Below, one piece after another: positions 43,681 to 50,941 of a stretch of 64,000 bases of DNA. Made by a program: the position numbers and the translations under genes. Origin of the DNA: DASSKK01 sp035690495. GTDB lineage: Bacteria > Actinomycetota > Actinomycetes > Propionibacteriales > Nocardioidaceae. The number at the start of each line of letters is the position of its first letter. Position 1 is the first letter of the stretch. The stretch covers positions 1-64,000 of the forward strand of contig DASSKK010000069.1 of assembly GCA_035690495.1 (NCBI GenBank), written 5' to 3'. The notes beneath the pieces were generated by a model, which was not told the origin of the DNA, did no database searches, and was given only the letters and a program-made list of their open reading frames with translations.

Positions 43681-43905
43681 GTGCACACGATCGCGACGGT
43701 CGAGACGTGGGACGGTGAGAACGGCGTCGGTGTGCTCCGAGGCGACGCCTTTCCGGGTGGGACCTGCTGGGTGCTCTGGCACACGATCGATGCTCCGGGC
43801 TACAAGACTCTGACACCAGGGGGCGCGGTCGAGGTCGACTTCGAGGAAGTCTCCCAGGAAGGCCATAGCGCCCGCGCCATGCGCGTGATTCCGATCGTGA
43901 CGTAA
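43681..43905 (+). CDS. Small cold-shock-domain-like protein
   Basis: 74 residues from GTG 43681, four bp after the previous stop: VHTIATVETWDGENGVGVLR, then GGTCWVLWHTIDAPGYKTLT and GAVEVDFEEVSQEGHSARAM. The G-x-V-x-W-x-D-E-x-G-x-G-V-L opening, cWvlwhtID and PGYktLtpGgaVeV match a divergent cold-shock/OB-fold group; several RNP aromatic residues of CspA are replaced, so nucleic-acid binding is uncertain. Expressed with the carboxyltransferase if transcription reads through. Confidence 0.6.
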   Translation: MHTIATVETWDGENGVGVLRGDAFPGGTCWVLWHTIDAPGYKTLTPGGAVEVDFEEVSQEGHSARAMRVIPIVT

Positions 43906-43914
43906 GGGTCTCCT

Positions 43915-43986
43915 GAATCCGCCGGCCGTCTGGTCCGGCGGCGCTTTGCCGTCGCGCGCCGTACGCGCCAACGAGTTGGTCACCGC
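43915..43986 (-). pseudogene. Fragment resembling the BkdC/E2 catalytic domain
   Basis: The minus strand codes AVTNSLARTARDGKAPPDQT and AGGF without start or stop of its own. The E2 gene at 45364-46842 has AAIKSLARTARDGKTQPAEM and AGGTF; 29 bases (43946-43974 and 45659-45687) are identical. It probably is a short duplicated or decayed piece of a dihydrolipoamide acyltransferase gene lying after the cold-shock-like gene and at the 3' end of the MFS gene. A stem CCGCCGG/CCGGCGG (43919-43940) inside it could terminate transcription. Confidence 0.5.
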
Positions 43987-43991
43987 GCAAA

Positions 43992-45287
43992 TCAGAAGCC
44001 GCGCATGGCGCGATAGGTGTCCGGCTGGCTCACCTCTAGATGAGCCCGGGCCCGCCGCCGGTAGCGCAGCACCTGGGTGCCGCCGAGGATCCAAAACGCG
44101 TACTGCACGCACATCGCCAGCGTGTAGGCGTGCGGCGGGTAGTGCGCGCCGCCGCCCGGGGTCACCGCGTCGAGCACCAGGCCGATGCCGAGCACGACCG
44201 ACAGCGAGGCGACGAACCCGCCGACGTTGACGATCCCGGTGGCCGAGCCGAGCCGCGACGGGGTGGCGAAGGTGCGTGCGACGTCGAATCCGATCAGCGA
44301 CCCCGGCCCGCCGAGCCCGGTGACCACGACCAGCGTCGCCAGCAGCCAAAGCGGCGCGTCCCCCGGCCACAGCAGGACCACCGACCACATCGTCGCGATG
44401 CCGGTGACGATGCTGATCACGATCGTCGAGCGGTGCCAAGGGTGCTTGGCGATGTAGCCGCCGATCAGCGGACCGCCGACCATCGTGGTGACCACCAGCA
44501 GCGACAGCAGCGCTCCCGCCGCCGGGCGGCCGGTGTGCTGTCCGTGCAGGAAGAACGGGTAGCCCCACAGCAGCGCCATCACGTTCGCGGAGAACTGCGT
44601 GGTGAAATGCGACCAGAGCCCCAGCCGGGTGCCCGGGTCCAGCCAGGCGTACCGCAGGTCATGGAGTACGACGCGCGGGGGCCTGGCCTGGTGGGCGACC
44701 GGCGTGCCGGGTGGCGCGTCGCGCATGAGCAGCACGATCAGCAGCACGAGCAGGACGCCCACCGACGCGCTGACCGCGAACGTCGCCGTCCAGCCGAACT
44801 GCGCCAGCGCGTGCGCCAACGGGATCGCGGCCACCAGCGCGCCGATCTGCCCGAGCAGTCCGGTGAGCTGGCTGAGCACCGGGTTCCGCATCGGCGGGAA
44901 CCAGTACGCCACCACCCGCAGCACGCTGATGAACACCATCGCGTCGCCCATGCCGAGGAACACCCGCGCGGTGAGCGCGCCCCCGAAGCTGCCGGTGAAC
45001 GCGAAGGCAAGCTGCGCGCCGGTCATCAGCAGCGTCCCGGTCAGCAGCAGCCGCCGAGGACCGAACCGGTCCACGAGCACCCCGACCGGGATCTGCATCG
45101 CCGCGTACACGCCGAGCTGCAGCACCGTGAACGTGGACAGCTGCGCGGCCGAGATGTCGAAGCGCCGCGAAGCCATGATCCCGGCGACCCCGAGCGAGGA
45201 CCGGTTGAAGATGGCGAAGAAGTACACCGCCACTCCCGCGCCCCACACCACCCACGCTCGCCGTCCGCGGGGATACGTGGTGCTCAT
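43992..45287 (-). CDS. MFS transporter
   Basis: 431 residues with 12 predicted helices. MFS signature in loop 2-3: PVGVLVDRFGPRRLLLTGT (about 65-83), with NRSSLGVAG in helix 1 and a central cytoplasmic loop RDAPPGTPVAHQARPPRV (about 195-215). GFDVARTFATPSRLGSATGI is the second-half motif. Pattern resembles NarK/OFA-like organic acid porters or general permeases; substrate unknown. ATG 45287, TGA at 43992. It is downstream of bkdABC in the same direction after a 76-bp gap, so it may move a branched-chain acid or related compound (inference). Confidence 0.88.
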   Translation of the reverse strand: MSTTYPRGRRAWVVWGAGVAVYFFAIFNRSSLGVAGIMASRRFDISAAQLSTFTVLQLGVYAAMQIPVGVLVDRFGPRRLLLTGTLLMTGAQLAFAFTGSFGGALTARVFLGMGDAMVFISVLRVVAYWFPPMRNPVLSQLTGLLGQIGALVAAIPLAHALAQFGWTATFAVSASVGVLLVLLIVLLMRDAPPGTPVAHQARPPRVVLHDLRYAWLDPGTRLGLWSHFTTQFSANVMALLWGYPFFLHGQHTGRPAAGALLSLLVVTTMVGGPLIGGYIAKHPWHRSTIVISIVTGIATMWSVVLLWPGDAPLWLLATLVVVTGLGGPGSLIGFDVARTFATPSRLGSATGIVNVGGFVASLSVVLGIGLVLDAVTPGGGAHYPPHAYTLAMCVQYAFWILGGTQVLRYRRRARAHLEVSQPDTYRAMRGF

Positions 45288-45363
45288 GGCGATCTCCGCG
45301 CGAGGGCGGGCAGATGCCACGGGGCGCGGATCACCGCACCATTCTCGCCCAGTCGGGTGAGCC

Positions 45364-46842
45364 TCAGAACCGGAGGGCGTTCGCCGGGTCCTCCATGATC
45401 CCCGCGACGTCGGCGAGGAACCGCGAGCCCTTCTCACCGTCGATCAACCTGTGGTCGAACGACAGCGCCAGCGTCGTCACGGAGCGCACTGCGATCTCGT
45501 CGCTTCCGGCCGGGTGGACCCACGGCTGCTTGCGCACCGTGCCCAGCGCCAGGATCGCTGACTCGCCCGGGTTGATGATCGGCGTGCCAGAGTCGACCCC
45601 GAAGACACCGACGTTCGAGATCGTGAACGTCCCGCCGGCCATCTCGGCCGGCTGGGTCTTGCCGTCGCGCGCCGTACGCGCCAACGACTTGATCGCCGCA
45701 CCGAGCTCCGCCATCGACATCGTGTCGGCGTCCTTGACGTTGGGTACGACGAGACCGCGAGGCGTTGCCGCGGCGATGCCGAGGTTCACGTAGTGCCTGA
45801 AGACGACCTCCTGGGCGTCGGCGTCCCAGGCGGCGTTCACCTCCGGCGTGCGCTTCATGGCCAGCATGCATGCCTTGGCCGCCACCAGCAGCGGGGAGAC
45901 GCTGACCTCGGCGAACTCGCGGTGGGCCTTGAGGCGCTCGAGCAGCTGCATGGTGCCGGTCACGTCGACGGTGACCCACTCGGTGACGTGCGGGGCGGTG
46001 AAGGCGGAGTCGGTCATCGCCTGCGCCATCATCTTGCGCACGCCCTTGATCGGCTCGCGGGTCTCACCCCGATTCGTCCGCGGAACTGCGTCCGGTTCAC
46101 GCGGGGCGATCGCGGACGAATCGGGGTGCGAAGGGGACGCGGAATGTACGTCGTCGCGGGTCACGGTGCCGTCGGGACCTGAGGGGGTGATCGTACGCAG
46201 GTCGACGCCGAGGTCCTTGGCGAGCTTGCGCACCGGCGGCTTGGCCAGCACCCGGGTCTCCGCAGCGGGTGCAGCGGGTGCAGTGTGCGAGGCGGCGGGG
46301 ACGGCAGGCTCGTCGGCCGCCTCCACCTCGGCGCTCTGCGCCCCGCCGGGGGCGAAGGCGCCCTGCACCTGCGCCTGGGTCGCCGCGCCCGCCTCCGAGG
46401 AAGCACTGGCGGCACCCTTTCGCGGACGGCGCTTGGCCTGCGCGGCGCGCGGGCCGTAGCCGACGAGGGTCTTGGGCTGCTCGCCGTCACCTTCGGCCGG
46501 CTCCTCAGCCTCCGTGGCCCCGGCGGCCTGCGCCATCCCCAGGTAGGGGTCGGACTCGGTCTGCGGCGTCGGCTCGGGCGCTGCCGGCTGCGCCGCCGGG
46601 GCCTCGTCTGCCGCACCGATCCTGACGATCGGGGTGCCGACCTCGACGGTCTCCCCCTCGGGGACCAGCAGCTCCTGCACCGTCCCGGCGTACGGCGACG
46701 GCAGCTCGACCAGCGACTTGGCGGTCTCGATCTCGACCACGATGTCGTTGACCTTGACCACGTCGCCGACCTTCACCTTCCAGGTGACGATCTCGGCCTC
46801 GGTGAGCCCCTCGCCGACGTCGGGCAGCTTGTACTCGGACAC
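45364..46842 (-). CDS. bkdC: Branched-chain 2-oxoacid dehydrogenase E2 (dihydrolipoamide acyltransferase)
   Basis: 492 residues. Lipoyl domain (1-80) with the lipoylated Lys in IVVEIETAKSLVELPSPY; Ala/Pro linker; peripheral-subunit-binding domain VLAKPPVRKLAKDLGVDLRT (about 206-240); a second linker carrying PDSSAIAPREPDAVPRTNRG from a family A repeat; and the acyltransferase core with SFDHRLIDGEKGSRFL (catalytic His, Asp). Core of the BCKDH complex converting branched-chain 2-oxoacids to acyl-CoA. GTG 46842 with GGAGGAC. Follows E1beta after 15 bp. Confidence 0.92.
   Translation of the reverse strand: MSEYKLPDVGEGLTEAEIVTWKVKVGDVVKVNDIVVEIETAKSLVELPSPYAGTVQELLVPEGETVEVGTPIVRIGAADEAPAAQPAAPEPTPQTESDPYLGMAQAAGATEAEEPAEGDGEQPKTLVGYGPRAAQAKRRPRKGAASASSEAGAATQAQVQGAFAPGGAQSAEVEAADEPAVPAASHTAPAAPAAETRVLAKPPVRKLAKDLGVDLRTITPSGPDGTVTRDDVHSASPSHPDSSAIAPREPDAVPRTNRGETREPIKGVRKMMAQAMTDSAFTAPHVTEWVTVDVTGTMQLLERLKAHREFAEVSVSPLLVAAKACMLAMKRTPEVNAAWDADAQEVVFRHYVNLGIAAATPRGLVVPNVKDADTMSMAELGAAIKSLARTARDGKTQPAEMAGGTFTISNVGVFGVDSGTPIINPGESAILALGTVRKQPWVHPAGSDEIAVRSVTTLALSFDHRLIDGEKGSRFLADVAGIMEDPANALRF
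46067..46126. repeat. Family A palindromic repeat, copy 3 (in the E2 linker)
   Basis: Exact 16-bp inverted ends CCCCGATTCGTCCGCG (46067-46082) and CGCGGACGAATCGGGG (46111-46126) around GAACTGCGTCCGGTTC. It is nearly identical to copy 2 and is translated in frame in bkdC in the same frame as copy 1 in hutU. Confidence 0.9.
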
Positions 46843-46857
46843 GTGTCCTCCTCCGGG

Positions 46858-47877
46858 TCAGTAGGCGAGCGAGCGGTCCACGGCGTCCAGGACCCGGTCG
46901 AGATCGGGCAGCCACTCCTCCTCGATGCGGCTCGGAGGGTACGGCGTGTCGAAGCCGCCGACGCGCAGCACCGGAGCCTCCAGGGAGTAGAAGCACGCCT
47001 CGCTGATCCGGGCTGCGAGCTCGGCGCCCATCCCGAGGTTGACGTGCGCCTCGTGGACGACGACCGCGCGACCGGTCTTGCGCACCGACTCCACCACCGG
47101 GCCCATGTCGATCGGCGACAGCGAACGCAGGTCGATCACCTCGAGGCGGTGGTTCTCCGAGAGGGCCGCCTCGGCACTGGCCAGGCACGTCTTCACCATC
47201 GGGCCGTAGCCGATCAGGGTGAGGTCCGAGCCCTCGCGGACCACCCGGGAGGTGAACAGCGGCGCGGGCTCGACCGAGGTGTCCAGCTCCGCCTTGTCGG
47301 CGTGGTACTGCCGCTTGGGCTCGAGGAATACCACCGGGTCGTCGCACTTGATCGCCTGCTGGATCATCCAGTAGCCGTCGACGGGGTTGGAGCAGGCGAC
47401 CACCTTCAGGCCGGGCGTGTGCGCGAACTGCGCCTCCGGGCTCTCCGAGTGGTGCTCGACCGCGCCGATTCCGCCCCCGAACGGGATCCGGATCACGATC
47501 GGCATGGGCACCTTGCCCTGGCTGCGGAAGTGGATCTTCGCGACCTGGCTGACGATCTGGTCATAGGCCGGGTAGACGAAGCCGTCGAACTGGATCTCGC
47601 ACACCGGCCGGTAGCCGCGCATCGCCAGCCCGACCGCCGTGCCGAGGATGCCGGCTTCCGCCAACGGGGTGTCGATGACCCGGTCCTCGCCGAAGTCCTT
47701 CTGCAGCCCGTCGGTGATCCGGAAGACGCCGCCGAGCGTCCCGACGTCCTCTCCCATCACGAGGACCTTCGCGTCGTCCTCCATCGCCTTGCGGAGGCCG
47801 GCGTTCAGTCCCTTGGCCAGTGTGATGCGGCCCGAGCCCGTCTTCGCGCCGGTCGAGCCGGTCGAGACCTTTGCCAT
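46858..47877 (-). CDS. bkdB: Branched-chain 2-oxoacid dehydrogenase E1 beta subunit
   Basis: 339 residues. Transketolase pyrimidine and C-terminal domains: LVMGEDVGTLGGVFRITDGL, DTPLAEAGILGTAVGLAMRG, FGGGIGAVEHHSESPEAQFA, GYGPMVKTCLASAEAALSEN and VVVHEAHVNLGMGAELAAR. Forms the alpha2beta2 E1 with the upstream gene product. ATG 47877 shares its first base with the E1 alpha stop (TGATG). The first 16 residues are Thr/Ser/Gly-rich (VSTGSTGAKTGSG), a low-complexity lead not seen in all homologues. Confidence 0.94.
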   Translation of the reverse strand: MAKVSTGSTGAKTGSGRITLAKGLNAGLRKAMEDDAKVLVMGEDVGTLGGVFRITDGLQKDFGEDRVIDTPLAEAGILGTAVGLAMRGYRPVCEIQFDGFVYPAYDQIVSQVAKIHFRSQGKVPMPIVIRIPFGGGIGAVEHHSESPEAQFAHTPGLKVVACSNPVDGYWMIQQAIKCDDPVVFLEPKRQYHADKAELDTSVEPAPLFTSRVVREGSDLTLIGYGPMVKTCLASAEAALSENHRLEVIDLRSLSPIDMGPVVESVRKTGRAVVVHEAHVNLGMGAELAARISEACFYSLEAPVLRVGGFDTPYPPSRIEEEWLPDLDRVLDAVDRSLAY

Positions 47878-49088
47878 CAGTGCACTCCTTCGAAGCTGTC
47901 CAGGTACGCCGCGAAGCCGGCCTTCTGCTCGGTCAGCTCGGGAGACCCCTCGGCGTAGACGCGGTCGAACAGGTCCAGCGGGTTCGGCTCCGGCAGCGCC
48001 TTGCAGCCCTCGCGCAGGTGCTCGCCCAGCCTCTCGGCCTCGTCCTCGATCTGGTCGAAGAACTCCTGGTCGGCCATGCCGTTGCGGCTCAGATAGACCT
48101 TGACGCGCGCGATCGGATCCTTGAGCTTCCACTTCTCCAGGTCGGCCGAGAGCCGGTAGCGGGTCGGGTCGTCCGTGGTGGTGTGTGCGCCCATCCGGTA
48201 GGTATAGGCCTCCACCAGCGTGGGGCCCTGGCCCTCGCGTGCGCGCTGCAGCGCGGCCTGGGTCACGGCGTACGTCGCCAGCACGTCGTTCCCGTCGACG
48301 CGGATGCCGGGGAACCCGAACCCGAGAGCCCGCTGGTAGAGCGGGATCCGGGACTGGCGCTCGAACGGCTCGGAGATCGCCCACTGGTTGTTCTGGCAGA
48401 AGAAGACCACCGGGGCGTTGTAGGAGGCGGCGAAGATGAACGCCTCGTTGACATCGCCCTGCGAGGACGCTCCGTCGCCGAAGTAGGCGACCACCGCGGC
48501 GTCCCGGTCGGAATCGCCGGTGCCGACCACGCCGTCGCGCTGCAGGCCCATCGCGTAGCCGGTGGCGTGCAGGGTCTGTGCGCCGATCACGATCGTGTAG
48601 AGGCCGAAGTTGGCGTCGTGCGGGTCCCAGCTGCCCTGGTCGACGCCGCGGAACAGGCCGAGCAGCTGCAGCGGGTCGATGTCGCGGCAGAAGGCGACGC
48701 CGTGCTCACGGTAGGTCGGGAAGACGAAGTCCTGCGGCCGCAACGCTCGTCCGGAGCCGATCTGAGCGGCCTCCTGGCCGAGGAGCTGGGCCCAGATGCC
48801 GAGCTCGCCGTGCCGCTGCAACGCGGTCGCCTCGGTGTCGATGCGGCGGGTCAGCACCATGTCCCGGTAGAAGCCCTTGATCAGGCCGGCTTCCTCGTCC
48901 CCGCCCGTGTCGTCCCCCGCCACCCCACCCCGGACGAAGTCGAACTCGGGATGCTCGACGCGCTCGCCCTCGGGGGTCAGCAGCTGGACGAACTTGGGCG
49001 TCGCCATCTCGTCGATGGCCGCATGGGAGGGGCCGAAGATCTCGCCGAGGTCGTGGCTCGGCCGGTCGTGGGCGGTGCTCTGGCTCAC
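47877..49088 (-). CDS. bkdA: Branched-chain 2-oxoacid dehydrogenase E1 alpha subunit
   Basis: 403 residues. TPP-binding motif GDGASSQGDVNEAFIFAASY (about 192-211) with FFCQNNQWAIS, LQRHGELGIWAQLLGQEAAQ, PTYREHGVAF and TYRMGAHTTTDDPTRYR (phosphorylation-loop region in the eukaryotic enzyme). Oxidatively decarboxylates branched-chain 2-oxoacids with the beta subunit. GTG 49088 is chosen because GAAGGAG stands 5 nt upstream; a longer GTG-start frame to 49223 would cover the palindrome at 49210. First gene of bkdABC. Confidence 0.93.
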   Translation of the reverse strand: MSQSTAHDRPSHDLGEIFGPSHAAIDEMATPKFVQLLTPEGERVEHPEFDFVRGGVAGDDTGGDEEAGLIKGFYRDMVLTRRIDTEATALQRHGELGIWAQLLGQEAAQIGSGRALRPQDFVFPTYREHGVAFCRDIDPLQLLGLFRGVDQGSWDPHDANFGLYTIVIGAQTLHATGYAMGLQRDGVVGTGDSDRDAAVVAYFGDGASSQGDVNEAFIFAASYNAPVVFFCQNNQWAISEPFERQSRIPLYQRALGFGFPGIRVDGNDVLATYAVTQAALQRAREGQGPTLVEAYTYRMGAHTTTDDPTRYRLSADLEKWKLKDPIARVKVYLSRNGMADQEFFDQIEDEAERLGEHLREGCKALPEPNPLDLFDRVYAEGSPELTEQKAGFAAYLDSFEGVH

Positions 49089-49209
49089 CTGCACTCCTTC
49101 GGTTCGTCGGTCTCGCGGGGTCTCCGCCACCGGCTTCTGGGAGCTGGAGGCCGCTGCGGCTGACCGGCACGGGGGTGGTGCGCCGACGCCCGTGGCGACC
49201 TCGTCTTGT

Positions 49210-49228
49210 GACCGGTGACACACCGGTC
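49210..49228. promoter_or_regulatory. Palindrome upstream of bkdA
   Basis: GACCGGTG-ACA-CACCGGTC is a perfect 8-bp inverted repeat with a 3-bp centre, about 122 bp before the bkdA start. Candidate operator of the bkd operon. The remainder of the 397-bp region 49089-49485 has no gene I can support; it contains a CCGCGGACTATGCGG motif (49337) and a GGGGTTCCCC-like stretch just before the next start. Confidence 0.55.
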
Positions 49229-49485
49229 GCTCACCTCATAACGTACCGGCCGAGCCCCGTGGGCGCATAATCCCCTGGCCTTGCGAGGTCGCCTCCTCCC
49301 CCCTGAGAAGGATGCCCGGCCCGTCTCGCGAACGAACCGCGGACTATGCGGTCGCCGGTAGCCCTGACCCGATCGGGCGGTTTCCCACCCCGCCTCTTCC
49401 CCATCCGGGTCGATGTCGGTGAGCCTTCCCCAAGCGCGCCCGATCCCGGGGACTCCGCGCTCTCACCTTCGCAGGGGGTTCCCCG

Positions 49486-50340
49486 ATGACCGTGACCCGC
49501 TCACGGATGGCCAGGCTCACCTCGCTCGGCGCCGTCGCCGCAACGACGCTGAGCCTCATGAGCACACCCGTCGCCGCCGATGCGGCGCAGTCCCACACGA
49601 TCCAGGTGTACATCACCAAGCACCGCGTCGTGCACATGACGTCCGGCATGCATCCGGGCGTGCACCGGTTCGAGATCCGCTCCGGCAAGGTCTCCGCCTT
49701 CCAGCTCGCCTGGGTACGCCGCGGCTACTCCGACCGCGAGCTCGCCCGCGACGCGGCCGCCGGCCCCAACGGCGGCGACCTGAAGGCGCTCAAGCGGTTC
49801 ACCCGCAACGTCACGCTGCTCGGCGGAGTCACCTCGGTGCCCGGCACGCGCACCGTGATGTACGTCGACCTCCACCGCGGCGGCCGCTACGTCGCCGTCG
49901 ACACCAACGCGCCCGACACGCCGTTCCACCACTTCTCGGTGGGGGGTCAGCGGGTCTCGGGCCAGATGCCGGCGACCCGCACGATCCGCGCGGTCGGTGA
50001 GGACCGGTTCGCCGCTCGGCCGCACAGCATCGCCAGACACGGCCTGCTCACGTTCGTCAACAAGTCCGACGCCGACCACTTCATCACGACGGGCAAGCTG
50101 CTGCCCGGCAAGACGGTCAAGGACTTCGCCGCCTGGACGAAGGACCCCTCAGGTCCTCCGCCCATCGACGAGTCCGTCCAAGGGCTGGAGACCGGCGTGG
50201 TGAGCCCGGGACACCGGTTCGCGTTCTCCTACTCGGGCCAGAAGGCTGGTCGCTACGTGCTGACCTGCTTCTGGAGCGACGTGGACACCGGGATGCCGCA
50301 CGCTTTCATGGGCATGTACCGCGGGATCACCGTCCGGTGA
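49486..50340 (+). CDS. Secreted cupredoxin-like protein
   Basis: 284 residues. Signal peptide MTVTRSRMARLTSLGAVAAT then TLSLMSTPVAADAA with cleavage near 34. C-terminal half: VNKSDADHFITTGKL (His) and GRYVLTCFWSDVDTGMPHAF followed by MGMYRGITV, an arrangement His ... Cys ... His ... Met like a type-1 copper site in cupredoxins. The first half is beta-rich and may be a second, copper-less cupredoxin domain (VHRFEIRSGKVSAFQLAWV). Function unknown, possibly electron transfer or copper binding at the cell surface. ATG 49486 preceded by GGGGG-rich sequence. Confidence 0.65.
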   Translation: MTVTRSRMARLTSLGAVAATTLSLMSTPVAADAAQSHTIQVYITKHRVVHMTSGMHPGVHRFEIRSGKVSAFQLAWVRRGYSDRELARDAAAGPNGGDLKALKRFTRNVTLLGGVTSVPGTRTVMYVDLHRGGRYVAVDTNAPDTPFHHFSVGGQRVSGQMPATRTIRAVGEDRFAARPHSIARHGLLTFVNKSDADHFITTGKLLPGKTVKDFAAWTKDPSGPPPIDESVQGLETGVVSPGHRFAFSYSGQKAGRYVLTCFWSDVDTGMPHAFMGMYRGITVR

Positions 50341-50369
50341 GCTGAGTCTCGACCGGCTCTGAGTGGATC

Positions 50370-50405
50370 GAGCGGCACCTTCCGTCCTGCTGGGAGGTGC
50401 CGCTC
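50370..50405 (+). terminator. Hairpin terminator after the cupredoxin-like gene
   Basis: GAGCGGCACCT (50370-50380) pairs exactly with AGGTGCCGCTC (50395-50405), 11-bp stem with 14-nt loop, 30 bp after the stop codon. Confidence 0.75.
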
Positions 50406-50439
50406 GGCATGTGCGCACCCGGCCCCTCTTTGCCTGGGA

Positions 50440-50454
50440 CTACTGATCGGTAAC
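50440..50454. promoter_or_regulatory. TACC-N4-RGTA palindrome overlapping the promoter of the SRPBCC gene
   Basis: CTACTGATCGGTAAC is the reverse complement of GTTACCGATCAGTAG. It overlaps a TAACAT -10 box (50451-50456) that stands 7 nt before the ATG of the SRPBCC gene, so bound protein would shut off this leaderless transcript. Confidence 0.6.
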
Positions 50455-50463
50455 ATAGGCGGT

Positions 50464-50919
50464 ATGGCCGACAAGATCGTCAGCGAGTCCATCACCGTCG
50501 GCGCCCCGGCATCCGTGGTGTTCGCGATCCTGACCGACCCCCGCCAGCACTCCCGCATCGACGGGTCAGGCTCGGTGCGCGGACTGATCGAGGGGCCCGA
50601 ACGGCTCGAGAAGGGCTCGCGGTTCGGAGTGTCGATGAGGCTGTTCGGCCTTCCCTACTCGATCACGAACCGGGTCGTCGAGTTCGAGCCCGACCGTAGA
50701 ATCGCCTGGCGGCACTTCGGCGCACACCGCTGGCGCTACGAGCTCGAGCCCACCGGGAACGGCGGCACGACCGTCACCGAGAGCTTCGACTACACCCGCA
50801 ACGACCGGGTCTCGGAGAGGGTGATGGCGCTCGCGGGCTTCCCCGAGCGCAACCGCCGCGGCATCAGCGCGACCCTGACCCGGCTGAAGGCGGCGGCCGA
50901 GTCCGACGCCGCCGGCTGA
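50464..50919 (+). CDS. SRPBCC (START/Bet v1-like) family protein
   Basis: 151 residues. SESITVGAPASVVFAILTDP, then GVSMRLFGLPYSITNRVVEF, RRIAWRHFGAHRWRYELEPT and a C-terminal helix with RGISATLTRLKAAAESD, matching the helix-grip fold of polyketide cyclase/SRPBCC proteins that hold hydrophobic ligands. Cytoplasmic. ATG 50464 is 7 nt after the TAACAT box. The palindrome shared with the acyl-CoA dehydrogenase and EtfD-like genes suggests a lipid-related role (inference). Confidence 0.85.
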   Translation: MADKIVSESITVGAPASVVFAILTDPRQHSRIDGSGSVRGLIEGPERLEKGSRFGVSMRLFGLPYSITNRVVEFEPDRRIAWRHFGAHRWRYELEPTGNGGTTVTESFDYTRNDRVSERVMALAGFPERNRRGISATLTRLKAAAESDAAG

Positions 50920-50941
50920 CCCGACGGCCGGGCCCCCGGGC

